Counted from the first letter of the stretch, positions 1 through 8,318 are shown. The stretch: DNA of 14,960 nt from JBJXFY01 sp046155815 (GCA_046155815.1 JBJXFY010000230.1:1-14960), one strand, 5' to 3'. Numbers and translations are program-made. Notes: generated by a model not told the origin, from the letters alone.

Positions 1-2630
1 GCGTTGAGCGCGCGCTTCAGGAACTGCTGGCGCAGCGTGGCGACGTTCGTCGGCAGCGGCAGCGGGCCGGTCCACGGCGTGCCGGATTTTTCCAGGTACG
101 CGGCGAGCGTGAGTTCCGGGATGCGGAACCAGGGCGGCTCGGGGAGCGCACGCGTCCCGCGTGCCGTGTCGGGCGTCGCGCCCGGCACTTCGTCCCCAGG
201 CTGATGTTGAGATGGATCAGACGAGGCGGTTCGGCGCGACGCCGAACTGGGCACGCCGGAGGCGAGCGCTCCCCCGTACTCGCCCAACTGCGCCGCCAGC
301 GCCGGGTACGCCTCGGGGACGGCCACGTCGTTGATGGCGCGCGCGGCCTCGAGGGCGAGGAGGGGCGAGGCGTCGGCCGCGCCCTGGCGCAGCACCTCGC
401 GGGCCAGCTCCGCCTGCCCCTCCATCCGCGCATACGTCTGCCACACGGAGGAATTCCGGCGCGGCAGGGCGCCTCGCGCCAGGGGATCGAAAGGCTCCTC
501 GCGGACCAGCGCCGCTCTCGCGCCGCGAACCAAAGCCCACGCCGCCTCGGCTCCGACGGGATGCGGCGGCGACCATGCGAAGCCATCCCCGCCGCTCATC
601 ACATCGGGCCGTGCGGCCACGGCAACCATGTGCTTGATGAACTCGTCGTTCTCCGTGGAGAGGCTGTTCAACGCGCTTCGGGCCACCACGGCATTGGCAG
701 CCGCCTGCTGCGGATAGGCGGGCCTTCCCGCCCCGACCAGCAAACGGAGGCGCGTCACCGCCCTGCGGGTCATCTCCGCAAACATGCCATGCACCGGATG
801 GTAGTGCCGCAGTGGACCGGCGAGTGACAGGCGCGCTTGGCCCAAGCCCGTCTCGGCGCGCACTCGCCACGAAGGATGCTGCGTCAGCCGCTCCAGATGG
901 ACCGCGAGCTCAAGGAGTCGCGCCTCCGACAAGACCCGGACTGCCTGCCCCACCACCTCCCCGTCGGCATCAGAAAGGAGCGGAATGAGATCATGAAGCG
1001 GGTTGGAAAAATCCAGCCTGGCGGCCCGCTCGATCTGGCCGATGGCCCAAAGCGCGTGAATGCGCTGCAGCCGGCGGGGGTTTGACTTCTTGAGTGCCAC
1101 GTCGACCAGCGCGTTGAAAACGTTGGTCCCCCTCCCCCCCAGTTCCCACTGGGCCTCCAGCCGCACGCGGCGGTCCGCGTGGCCGAGAAGTTCCAGCAGT
1201 TCCTTCTCCGGCCGGTGAGTCATCCCTTCCGCCAGCAGCCGGTACACCTCGCGGCTTTCCACTTCTGACTTCTGGCTTCCAGTTTCTGCATTCTCCGTGA
1301 TCCGGTGAATCCTCCCCTTCCCCGGCGTGGTCCAGCCGGCCACCCAGTCCAGCACGTACAGCGCGCCGTCCGGGCCGAACTCCACGTCCGTGGGCCACGC
1401 GTTCCACAGCACCTTCTCCCGGTCCGCGACGGCGAAGCTCGCGCCGTGCGGCTTCACGGAGAAGGCCCAGACGCCGCCGGGAAAATCCGCGTGCAGGAAC
1501 TTCCCCGCGTACCGCCCGAAGCCCGTGCCCGGATGGTACGCCAGCCCGGACGGCCCCTGGCTCACGGTGCCCGCGGGCGGCAGCACGCCGTCCAGCCCGC
1601 CGGCCCACAGGCCCTCCTGCACCCACGGCCCGAAGCCGCGCATGTGCTGGTAGCTGGCGCGCCAGCCGTAGTCGCCGCCCTCGACGAGGTGCAGCACGCG
1701 GCAGGGGTCCGCACCGGCGGTGTCGTTGTCCACGGTGAAGAGGTTGCCGAGGTCGTCGAAGGCCAGCTCCTGCGGGTTGCGCAGGCCGAGACAGAAAACC
1801 TCGAGCGCCGCGCCGTCCGGCTCGCAGCGCAGCACACCGCCGGTGTCGGGCAGATGGATGACGACGCCTTCGCGGTTCGTGACGGAGACGCCGCGGTCGC
1901 CGAAGCTCATGTAGAGCCGCCCGTCCGGCCCGCGGATGAGGCCGTGCAGGTCGTGGCCGTTGACGCCGATGTGGACGCCGAAACCCGTGGCCAGCAATTG
2001 CCGTTGGGCGATGGGCGATGGGCGATGGGCTGAAGCCGCCGACGCATTCGTCGGTGTGGGAAACCGGACATCGGACATCGGAAATCGCCAGAGATTGGGG
2101 ATGTTCGCGAACCACACGTTCGTGCCCTGCACAAGCACGCCGGCGGCGAGGCCGTCCACGGGTGAGTTGAAGCCGTCGGCAAAGACGTCGCTGCGGTCGG
2201 CGCGGGCGTCGCCGTCGGTGTCGGCCACGCGGCGGAGGATTTCGGAGTCGCGCGTGAGCAGGGCGGTGTTGGTGGCGAAGGCGGTGCCGGCGAGGAACGC
2301 CGCCCGGTCGGCCACGGTGCGGAAGCTCAGGTCGTGGAGCAGCCACGGCGTGTTCTGCGTGATGTCCAGCACGCTCACGCCCATGCGGTGCGTCTCGGCG
2401 ACGTAGGCGGCGACGCCGTTCGTGCCGGCGGGCGCGAGGCTGAAGGCGACGGGGTTCGCGAGCTGCGGCTCGGCGGCCCACGGCTCAAGGGTCAGGCCGG
2501 ACGCGAGCTGGAACTTCCGCACGTCTCCCGCCGCCGCTGCGAAGGCGGGGGCCTCCGCGGCGTGCTGGGCGGCGGCGGGCAGCCCCGGCAGCAGGCCGGC
2601 GGCCAGAAGCAGTCGGACGAAGGCACGCAT
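1..2630 (-). CDS. PVC-type membrane-bound dehydrogenase, beta-propeller plus HEAT-like repeats (3' end beyond window)
   Basis: The minus frame is open without a stop from ATG 2630 to the window edge, giving 876 codons, so the C-terminus is missing. The start follows the upstream gene's stop by 7 bases and begins with a signal-peptide-like stretch (MRAFVRLLLAAGLLPG, then AAAQ), implying export. Residues about 35-440 look like the Pirellula/Verrucomicrobium dehydrogenase N-terminal family, a sugar-dehydrogenase-like propeller: LTLEPWAAEPQ, DGFNSPVDGLA, GVNGHDLHGLIRGPDGRLY, LGLRNPQELAFDDLGNLF, VDNDTAGAD, FGPDGALYVLDWVAGW. From about residue 455 the chain becomes helical repeats typical of HEAT modules (LLGHADRRVRLEAQWELG, RIHALWAIGQI). 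Relatives often end in a haem c domain with CXXCH; that part would be outside the window, so its presence is unknown. Substrate unknown. Unusually, the gene carries three heptanucleotide repeat tracts in frame. Family call fairly sure; redox role inferred from the family name only. Confidence 0.85.
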   Translation of the reverse strand, partial: MRAFVRLLLAAGLLPGLPAAAQHAAEAPAFAAAAGDVRKFQLASGLTLEPWAAEPQLANPVAFSLAPAGTNGVAAYVAETHRMGVSVLDITQNTPWLLHDLSFRTVADRAAFLAGTAFATNTALLTRDSEILRRVADTDGDARADRSDVFADGFNSPVDGLAAGVLVQGTNVWFANIPNLWRFPMSDVRFPTPTNASAASAHRPSPIAQRQLLATGFGVHIGVNGHDLHGLIRGPDGRLYMSFGDRGVSVTNREGVVIHLPDTGGVLRCEPDGAALEVFCLGLRNPQELAFDDLGNLFTVDNDTAGADPCRVLHLVEGGDYGWRASYQHMRGFGPWVQEGLWAGGLDGVLPPAGTVSQGPSGLAYHPGTGFGRYAGKFLHADFPGGVWAFSVKPHGASFAVADREKVLWNAWPTDVEFGPDGALYVLDWVAGWTTPGKGRIHRITENAETGSQKSEVESREVYRLLAEGMTHRPEKELLELLGHADRRVRLEAQWELGGRGTNVFNALVDVALKKSNPRRLQRIHALWAIGQIERAARLDFSNPLHDLIPLLSDADGEVVGQAVRVLSEARLLELAVHLERLTQHPSWRVRAETGLGQARLSLAGPLRHYHPVHGMFAEMTRRAVTRLRLLVGAGRPAYPQQAAANAVVARSALNSLSTENDEFIKHMVAVAARPDVMSGGDGFAWSPPHPVGAEAAWALVRGARAALVREEPFDPLARGALPRRNSSVWQTYARMEGQAELAREVLRQGAADASPLLALEAARAINDVAVPEAYPALAAQLGEYGGALASGVPSSASRRTASSDPSQHQPGDEVPGATPDTARGTRALPEPPWFRIPELTLAAYLEKSGTPWTGPLPLPTNVATLRQQFLKRALN
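1257..1291. repeat. Degenerate heptanucleotide tandem repeat (5 units) inside a CDS
   Basis: Five consecutive 7-base units lie here on the plus strand: TTCCACT, TCTGACT, TCTGGCT, TCCAGTT, TCTGCAT. They are variants of a TCTGACT-like consensus. On the coding (minus) strand they give a polar stretch around residues 447-458 (GSQKSEVESRE) between the propeller and the HEAT-like region. The 35-base tract alone is not a multiple of three, yet the frame stays open on both sides, so flanking bases must compensate. Confidence 0.7.
2006..2030. repeat. Perfect heptanucleotide tandem repeat GGGCGAT x3.6 inside a CDS
   Basis: Three exact copies of GGGCGAT plus a partial fourth (GGGC) occupy 25 bases. In the dehydrogenase reading frame the complement encodes roughly residues 201-209 (AHRPSPIAQ), a low-complexity stretch unlike the propeller sequence around it. 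It lies 34 bases from a second, unrelated heptad tract, so the two probably belong to one inserted segment. Confidence 0.85.
2065..2085. repeat. Heptanucleotide tandem repeat CGGACAT x3 inside a CDS
   Basis: Two exact CGGACAT units are followed by CGGAAAT (one mismatch), 21 bases in all. On the coding strand they encode residues about 182-189 (FPMSDVRF) between FANIPNLWR and the LLATGFGVHIG segment of the dehydrogenase. Three heptads make 21 bases, so the frame is preserved. Confidence 0.8.
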
Positions 2631-2637
2631 GGACGGA

Positions 2638-4788
2638 TCAGGGGGCCTCCACCACCAGCCAGGTCCGGCCGCGCGCCGGCACGGTCACCGGCACCACGGC
2701 GCGCGACTGCCGGTCGAGCGTCACGGGCCGCAGCGGGCCCTCCTGCTCCCGGATGCGGGCGGCGTCGGTCAGGCCGGCGTAGTGCAGCGGCAGCACGACG
2801 TCCCGACGGACCTCGACGTCGAGCGGGTTGTGGATCATCGCGAAGGCGCGGTGCTTCAGGCGGGGATTCACCTGGACCAGGTAGTCAATGTCCCGCCCGT
2901 CGGCGCGGCGGACATGCACCAGGTCGGACTCGAGGATGTCGCGGTACTGCCGGAACCACGCGACCCAGCGCTTCACCAGCGCGCGGGTCTCCTCGGAATC
3001 GTACAGGCGCGGGCCGCGCCAGCAGGCCTGCACGCCGGCGCCGAGCGTGTTGGCGAGGTGGCCCTCGTAGTCGTCGAGGTGCTCGCGCAGCGGCTCGAGC
3101 GTGGCCGCGGCCCCGCCGCCGTGGTACTCGGTGAGCGGCACGAACATCCACCCGGCGGTCTGCGGCTTGGTCCAGGTGCCGTCGTGGATGTTCTGCCGGG
3201 CGTGGATGAGCTGCTGCGCGCGCGGCAGCGACCAGTTCACCTCGCGGTAGCCCATCGCCGTCTTCGAGCCGCCGGCGAAGAAGTAGTAGTCGGGCTGGTT
3301 CACGTAGATGCCGTTCGCCCGGCACCACGCGTACAGGTCGCGGCTCATGCGCCATTGGACCCACTGGGAATCCGCCAGGCCGTGGTGGCCGGGATGATTC
3401 GTCGAGGCGCAGACATCGCCCGGGTAGGGGCCGTCATGCTCAAGGAGCGCGAGGCCGGTCTGCGCGATGAAGTTCGTGAGGCGGCGGAGGTAGTTCGTGC
3501 CCCAGACGCTGCCGAAGCACGGGGCGTTGCCGAAGATGGCGCCGCCCGGCCGGCCGGTGGCGGGGTTGACCACGTCGTTCGCATCGTCAATGCGCCGGCT
3601 GCTGAACAGCGAATAGGCGCCGACCTCCACGCCCCGGGCACGGGCGTACTCCACGTCCTCGCGGATGCGGCCGATGTACCCGGGGTCTTCGGACTCGGCG
3701 TTCAGTCCGCTGCCGAAGGTGTAGATGATCATCTCGAAGCCCACGTCGGCGCACTGGTCCACCGCCAGGCGGAACGCCGCGCGGTCGGCGTTGCGGACGT
3801 GCATCATCAGCGGGCTTTCCGTGCTCCACGGGGCCAGCGCCCGGTGAACCCGGCGCAGCGCCAAGCCCTGCCGCTCCCGCTCGGTCGAGTCATGCAGCAC
3901 CAGCCACAGGCGGAACGAGGTAAACGTTTCGCCCGGCGCCAGCGTGACTCCCGGCCCGATGGGCGGCGCGGCGACGAAGAGGCACGGAGTCCGCAGCGTG
4001 TAGGAAACCTGCGACGTGTAGTTCGTGTCCGGCAGCCAGCGGCCCACCTGGTTGCCGGTGACCAGATCCATCCCCTTGAACATGTAGTCGCTCAGCACGC
4101 TGACCGGCGGCGTGCGCCACGCCACGTCGCCGCGCTCGTCCACGGCCGACTCGGCCTCGACAATGGCCAGGCGCTCCGACTCGAAGCGGTCCAACCGCAC
4201 CGCGCGGCCGGTGCCGTTGCTGACGCTCAGCCACTTCCCGAGCACCGGCAGGCCGTCGTAAAGCTCGTGGTGGACGGCCACGGCCAGCCCGCGCGTGCCC
4301 TCATCCGGCCCGCGAAAGTTCAACGTCAGCACGCGGCCCGGCGGCGGCCACGGCAGCTCGGCGGCCCGGCGGACGCGCTTCCAGGGAAACGGCGCCGCCA
4401 CCGGCCCTTCGTTCCAGCCCGTGAACTGGAACGACGCGGGGTCGTTCGTCAGCGCCGCGGCCCACGCCGGCGAGAGGTAGGCGCGGTTCGGCTGGCCGGC
4501 CAGCCCGCCGACCGCGTAGGTCCGGCCATCCAAAGTGAGCACGGCCTCCGGCTCCACGGCCCGCAACCAGGCCGTGCTGGTGGCCAGATCATCGAGGCCG
4601 ACCGTGGCCGCGTTGGGCGCGAGGCGGAACGTCCGTCGCAGCAGGCCGTTGGCGAGGATCACGTCCCGCCCGTCAGACGCGGCCCTCACTTGGGCGGCCT
4701 CAACGGGCGGCTGGATCAGCCAGTCGGCGGTGGCCGCGCGTCCGAGCAGGACGACGAGCAGGGAGGCAAGCAGGGTCGGTCTAGGCAT
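2638..4788 (-). CDS. Secreted glycoside-hydrolase-like protein (alpha-galactosidase-like, distant)
   Basis: This is a 716-residue protein with an N-terminal signal peptide (MPRPTLLASLLVVLLGRAATA), so probably exported. Residues about 40-330 look beta-rich (ILANGLLRRTFRL, GKWLSVSNGTGRAVRLDRFESE), like the N-terminal sandwich of GH36/GH31-type enzymes. Residues about 350-560 look like a TIM barrel: ADVGFEMIIYTFGSG, YARARGVEVGAYSLFSS, then LLEHDGPYPGD with D452 and D458, and WVQWRMSRDLYAWC. The EHDGPYPGD segment sits where clan GH-D enzymes carry the nucleophile-bearing strand, so D452 is a candidate catalytic residue; this is inference. The C-terminal 100 residues resemble a closing beta domain. 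The stop lies 7 bases before the dehydrogenase start, and the NYN gene ends 9 bases upstream, so co-transcription is likely. No close named family recognised; substrate unknown. Confidence 0.75.
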   Translation of the reverse strand: MPRPTLLASLLVVLLGRAATADWLIQPPVEAAQVRAASDGRDVILANGLLRRTFRLAPNAATVGLDDLATSTAWLRAVEPEAVLTLDGRTYAVGGLAGQPNRAYLSPAWAAALTNDPASFQFTGWNEGPVAAPFPWKRVRRAAELPWPPPGRVLTLNFRGPDEGTRGLAVAVHHELYDGLPVLGKWLSVSNGTGRAVRLDRFESERLAIVEAESAVDERGDVAWRTPPVSVLSDYMFKGMDLVTGNQVGRWLPDTNYTSQVSYTLRTPCLFVAAPPIGPGVTLAPGETFTSFRLWLVLHDSTERERQGLALRRVHRALAPWSTESPLMMHVRNADRAAFRLAVDQCADVGFEMIIYTFGSGLNAESEDPGYIGRIREDVEYARARGVEVGAYSLFSSRRIDDANDVVNPATGRPGGAIFGNAPCFGSVWGTNYLRRLTNFIAQTGLALLEHDGPYPGDVCASTNHPGHHGLADSQWVQWRMSRDLYAWCRANGIYVNQPDYYFFAGGSKTAMGYREVNWSLPRAQQLIHARQNIHDGTWTKPQTAGWMFVPLTEYHGGGAAATLEPLREHLDDYEGHLANTLGAGVQACWRGPRLYDSEETRALVKRWVAWFRQYRDILESDLVHVRRADGRDIDYLVQVNPRLKHRAFAMIHNPLDVEVRRDVVLPLHYAGLTDAARIREQEGPLRPVTLDRQSRAVVPVTVPARGRTWLVVEAP

Positions 4789-4797
4789 GAGGGGAGG

Positions 4798-5256
4798 TCA
4801 ACGCCGGCGCCAGGCCTGACGCTCGCGGCGATTGAAATGTTCGAGGTCACGGCCGGCGTCGTCCACCACGCGGCGGTGCTCGGCGATGAAGTTGTCGCAG
4901 CTCATGGCCAGGCCGCCGAAGCTGAGCACGGTACCGCGCTCGGCGGAGTCATTCGTGACGACGAGCACCTCGCCGAACTTCAGGAGCCGGTGCGCGGCCC
5001 GCTCGATGAGGTCGTCGGCCGTCTTGCCGTCGCGGCTGAAGAGGATCTCCACGGCCCGGGTGGACGGCTGGCCCGGCGTGCCGGCCGGCGCCCCCTGTCC
5101 GTCAAAAACGACGGTGATGGGCGTGCCCGTGGCGTCGTGGTGGGCCGTCAGCACCGCGACCAGCGCGGCCCGTGCCGCCGGCGAGTGCGGCGGGCGGCCG
5201 GCCGTGAGTTCCGACCAAGCGTGCAGGAGGCTGTAGCCGTCCACGAGAATGCGCAC
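4798..5256 (-). CDS. NYN-domain protein, YacP-like predicted RNA-binding nuclease
   Basis: This is a small PIN-like NYN domain of the YacP type, a predicted metal-dependent ribonuclease acting in the cytoplasm. From a GTG start at 5256 it is 152 residues and opens with the family's N-terminal strand, VRILVDGYSLLHAW. Conserved acidic positions are visible: D6 (VDGYS), D52 (VVFDGQG), D81/D82 (GKTADDLIE) and D103 (VVTNDS), the pattern expected of a NYN metal site. The reading frame is open upstream to a GTG at 5319 (173 residues), but that extra segment has no family-like sequence, so I chose the shorter form; neither has a clear ribosome-binding site. It ends 9 bases before the glycosidase-like gene, which suggests one transcript without an obvious functional link. 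It is probably a housekeeping RNA-processing protein. Confidence 0.8.
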   Translation of the reverse strand: MRILVDGYSLLHAWSELTAGRPPHSPAARAALVAVLTAHHDATGTPITVVFDGQGAPAGTPGQPSTRAVEILFSRDGKTADDLIERAAHRLLKFGEVLVVTNDSAERGTVLSFGGLAMSCDNFIAEHRRVVDDAGRDLEHFNRRERQAWRRR

Positions 5257-5573
5257 GAGCGGCACGCGGCGAATATGGAAGCTGGCGAACGGGTTCCAAG
5301 CAGGAAGGCGGACCACCACGCCGCAAAGCGCGGCAAGTCACCAATGGACGAAAGCCAAGATGGGCATTCGCCCGCGCAGGTCACTTGCGGCCTGCGCGTG
5401 GGAGTCAGTCCATCCGCCACCACCGTCGCGGCCGCGGCCGGCTCGCCACTCGCGGCTTCGGCCCATGTTCCGCGACAAGCCGCTTCGGGAGCGGACGCGG
5501 CCCCGGCACAAACTCCAGCCCTGGAATCGTTGCCGGCCACCTGAACCGTGAAAACGTGCCGGAACACCTCTTC
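5257..5573. other. Intergenic region with no convincing gene
   Basis: This gap separates the NYN gene from the end of the OPT gene, both on the minus strand. It holds one 8-bp hairpin (5373-5398) and stretches of GC-rich, alanine-biased sequence with no recognisable domain in any frame. The promoter of the three-gene minus-strand run should lie here, but I could not identify convincing -35/-10 boxes. The 63 bases next to the NYN gene could instead be coding if the upstream GTG at 5319 is used. Confidence 0.5.
5373..5398. repeat. 8-bp perfect inverted repeat, 10-nt loop
   Basis: CGCGCAGG at 5373-5380 pairs perfectly with CCTGCGCG at 5391-5398 around a 10-base loop. It lies about 175 bases past the OPT stop and upstream of the NYN gene. 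There is no T-run on either side, so an intrinsic terminator is not well supported; it may be a dispersed palindromic element. Confidence 0.5.
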
Positions 5574-7943
5574 CTACCTTCGGCCGCCCAGCACCTTCTC
5601 CCGCGCCACCAGCCACAGGAACACCACGAGCACCGTGAAGGGCAGCAGCGAGAGCAGGTCGGGCAGCTCGGGAAAGAGCAGGCCCCGGCCGCCGAGCCAT
5701 TCGCCAAGGCGGTAGAAGGCCCGGCCCTCGTCCAACGCGGCGAAGCTGTAAAAGGGGTTGTTCTGCGTGGCCCAGGTCTCGATGCCGGCCGAGAACCTCG
5801 GCAGGCCCGCGGCCAGCAGCGCAATGACGATGCCTGCGATGGCCCCACCAGCGATGTAGCCGGAGGCCAGCAGCACGCCAGGGCTCTTGTCGCCCTCCGC
5901 CTGCAGCTCGGCCTCGGTCAGGTTCTTGTCCCGGTGTTCGCGGCGCAGGCCGTGATCGGCCAGCCAGCGGATCATGCCGCCCACGAAGATCGGCGTGGAA
6001 GCCGAGAGCGGCAGGTAAACGCCGACGGCAAAGGCGAGCGAGGACACCCCGCACATCTCGAGGGTGATGGCGATGAAGACGCCCAGCAGCACGAGGTGCC
6101 ACGGGAGGTCGCCGCCCAGCACGCCCTTGATGATGTAGCTGACGAGGGTGGCCTTGGGGGCCTGGAACTTGGCGACCGGCGTGCCGTCGGGCCGGACGGC
6201 GTGCTGGCCATTGATGCCGGGGTCCACGAGCCACACGGCCTGGCCGGCGGCGTCCACGAGGTACTTGCCGGCGGGACCGCCGGCGGTGTCGGTCTTGTGC
6301 CAGACGCGGTAGGCCCGGGCGTCGTCCTTCGCCTGCACGCCGGCGAGGGCCTCGCGGGGTGCGCCGGCGAGCTGATCGGGGGTGGCGCGAAGGGCGGGGG
6401 CGACCGCGGCGGCGGGCACATAGACGGTGCCGGCCTGGTTGAGCGCCATGAGCACCGGGCCGAGCAACAGCGCGGAGGCCAGCGCGCCGATGAGGATGGC
6501 GACCTGCTGCGCGCGGGGCGTCGCGCCGAGGAGGAAGCCGGACTTGAGATCCTGCGAGGTCGTGCCGCCGTTCGACGAGGCGATGCACACGATGCCGCCG
6601 ATGGACAGCGCGGTGACGAAGTACGCGCGGTCCGTCCAGCCCAGCAGATAGAAGATGAGACAGGTGAGCAGCAGCGTGGCCACGGTCATTCCGCTGATGG
6701 GGTTCGACGAGGAGCCGATCTCGCCGGTGAGACGGGAGGACACCGTGACGAAGAGGAAACCGAACACGACGATGAGCAGCGCGCCCACAAGGTTCATCTC
6801 GAGTCCCGGCGCCATCCAGATCGCCGCGATCAGCGCGAGGCAGCCGCCCACGACCCAGGACATCGGCAGGTCTCGGTCCGTGCGCAGCGCCGTGGCTGTC
6901 CCGCCGCCGCCCGTCAGGTCGCGCAGGCCGGACACGAGGCCGCGGTAGATCAGCGGGAGGGAGCGCAGCACGCTGATGAGGCCGCCCGCGGCGACCGCGC
7001 CGGCGCCGATGTAGAGGATGTAGGCGTTGCGGATGTCGCCGGGCGACATCTCCCCGATGGGCGTGCCGCCGGGGGAGAGCGCGCCGGGCAGTCCTTCGCC
7101 GAAGAACTTGATCGCCGGGATCAGCACGAGGTACGCGAGCACGCCGCCGGCGCACATGATCGAGGCGATGCGCGGGCCGATGACGTAGCCGACGCCGAGC
7201 AGTTCGGGCGTGATCTCGATGCCGACGGAGCCGGCCTTGAACGGCGGGCCGAAGACTTTCTCCGGCGCCTCCTTCCACAGCTTGAAGGCCTTCATCGCCG
7301 TGTTGTACGCGAGGCCGATCCCGAAGCCGGTGAAGATCACCGCCGCTCCGGAGGAGAGCTTCCGTGCGATCACGGCAGTATGGCCCGTGCCCTGCCAGCC
7401 GGCCGCGGCGGCCTGCGAATCCGGGTCCGCGCCGGCCTTCAGCACCTCGGCGCAGGCGGTGCCCTCGGGGTACTTCAGCGTGCCGTGCTGGGCGACGATG
7501 AGCGCGCGGCGCAGCGGGATCATCATCAGGATGCCGAGCAGCCCACCAAGCGTGGCCACGAGCATCACCCGCGTGATGTCGAGGTCGAAGCCGAGGATGA
7601 GGATGGCCGGCATGGTGACGCCCACGCCGAACGCGATGGACTCGCCCGCGGACCCGGCGGTGGCCGAGATGTTGTTCTCCAGCACCGAGGCGTCCTTGAT
7701 CCCAAACCAGCGCGAGGCCGCCCGGAAAATGGCGATGGAAATCACCGCGACCGGGATTGAGGCGCTGACGGTCAGGCCGACCTTGAGCACGAGGTAGAGC
7801 GAGGAGGCGCCGAAGACGAGGCCGAGAATGGTGCCCAGAATGACCGAACGCGCGGTGAACTCGCGCAGGCCCGACGCGGGCGGGATGTAGGGCTGGAACG
7901 GACGGGCGCCGTCGGGCGGGGCGCCGAAGGGGTTGGCCTGCAT
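5574..7943 (-). CDS. OPT family oligopeptide / metal-chelate transporter
   Basis: This is a 789-residue polytopic inner-membrane protein of the OPT superfamily (oligopeptide or yellow-stripe-like transporters), which import small peptides or metal-ligand complexes with protons. Diagnostic N-terminal stretches are LREFTARSVILGTILGLVFG, YLVLKVGLTVSASIPVAVIS and LENNISATAGSAGESIAFG. Many hydrophobic helices follow (SNPISGMTVATLLLTCLIF, ASSNGGTTSQDLKSGFLLG). Residues about 508-608 form a hydrophilic insertion (RVWHKTDTAGGPAGKYLVD, DGTPVAKFQAPKATL) before the helices resume, making the protein longer than most prokaryotic members. The start ATG at 7943 gives a normal short cytoplasmic N-terminus; no strong Shine-Dalgarno is visible. 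The gene is divergent from the small gene at 8052. Substrate cannot be told from sequence. Confidence 0.93.
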   Translation of the reverse strand: MQANPFGAPPDGARPFQPYIPPASGLREFTARSVILGTILGLVFGASSLYLVLKVGLTVSASIPVAVISIAIFRAASRWFGIKDASVLENNISATAGSAGESIAFGVGVTMPAILILGFDLDITRVMLVATLGGLLGILMMIPLRRALIVAQHGTLKYPEGTACAEVLKAGADPDSQAAAAGWQGTGHTAVIARKLSSGAAVIFTGFGIGLAYNTAMKAFKLWKEAPEKVFGPPFKAGSVGIEITPELLGVGYVIGPRIASIMCAGGVLAYLVLIPAIKFFGEGLPGALSPGGTPIGEMSPGDIRNAYILYIGAGAVAAGGLISVLRSLPLIYRGLVSGLRDLTGGGGTATALRTDRDLPMSWVVGGCLALIAAIWMAPGLEMNLVGALLIVVFGFLFVTVSSRLTGEIGSSSNPISGMTVATLLLTCLIFYLLGWTDRAYFVTALSIGGIVCIASSNGGTTSQDLKSGFLLGATPRAQQVAILIGALASALLLGPVLMALNQAGTVYVPAAAVAPALRATPDQLAGAPREALAGVQAKDDARAYRVWHKTDTAGGPAGKYLVDAAGQAVWLVDPGINGQHAVRPDGTPVAKFQAPKATLVSYIIKGVLGGDLPWHLVLLGVFIAITLEMCGVSSLAFAVGVYLPLSASTPIFVGGMIRWLADHGLRREHRDKNLTEAELQAEGDKSPGVLLASGYIAGGAIAGIVIALLAAGLPRFSAGIETWATQNNPFYSFAALDEGRAFYRLGEWLGGRGLLFPELPDLLSLLPFTVLVVFLWLVAREKVLGGRR

Positions 7944-8051
7944 CGCGGCCGGCAGGATGAACCGGCGCGGCGGGGGCCGGAAGCATCAACTTGCGCCGGG
8001 CGGGCGTGGAAACGGCTTGGTGGCCCGGTCCGGCTGCGTTAAGCGTCCGCC
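7944..8051. promoter_or_regulatory. Divergent intergenic region
   Basis: These 108 bases separate the minus-strand OPT gene from the plus-strand small gene, so promoters for both directions should lie here. I see no convincing -35/-10 pair or operator palindrome. The assignment rests on gene orientation only. Confidence 0.35.
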
Positions 8052-8306
8052 GTGAACGCAACCGAAGCCGAGCTGCTGGGCGCGCTCGACGCGCTCGAAG
8101 CCGCGGTGGCCGGCCTGCGCGGCTCCGGGCCGAAGCCCGACGTGGCCGCGCACCTGCGCCGCGTGGACGAGCTGGCCGCCGCGCTGCCGCCGGGCACGGA
8201 CGCGGAGCTGCGGCATTTCCTGGCGCGCAAAAGCTACCAGAAGGCGCGCCTGCAGCTGGCCGGCCGCGGCGCGGAGGCGCCGCGCGGCGCGTGCGGGCCA
8301 CACTGA
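8052..8306 (+). CDS. Small helical protein of unknown function
   Basis: A GTG-started 84-residue protein. It is almost entirely predicted helix with leucine/alanine heptad-like spacing (ELLGALDALEAAVAGLRG, DVAAHLRRVDELAAALP, DAELRHFLARKSYQKARLQL) and ends in a short glycine/arginine-rich tail. It has no signal peptide or membrane helix, so it is probably cytoplasmic. The segment RHFLARKSYQKARLQLAG looks like a structured helical end rather than random GC-rich translation, which is why I call it coding. It lies in the same direction as the GDSL gene, about 110 bases away, with a repeat element between. I do not recognise a named family. Confidence 0.6.
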   Translation: MNATEAELLGALDALEAAVAGLRGSGPKPDVAAHLRRVDELAAALPPGTDAELRHFLARKSYQKARLQLAGRGAEAPRGACGPH

Positions 8307-8318
8307 GCCGGAGAGGAT

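Noticed and set aside
2006..2085. Frameshift or pseudogene in the dehydrogenase caused by the heptad repeats
   Set aside because: I read the frame through both tracts; it stays open and returns to family-like sequence (LLATGFGVHIGVNGHD) on the far side.
991..2481. Minus frame of about 500 codons within the dehydrogenase region
   Set aside because: It is an out-of-frame shadow. The true frame gives recognisable propeller sequence continuously from 2630 to the window edge.
2422..5544. Very long open frame on the plus strand (about 1040 codons)
   Set aside because: It lies opposite the glycosidase-like and NYN genes, is rich in Arg/Ala/His/Val with no domain, and reflects low stop frequency in GC-rich DNA.
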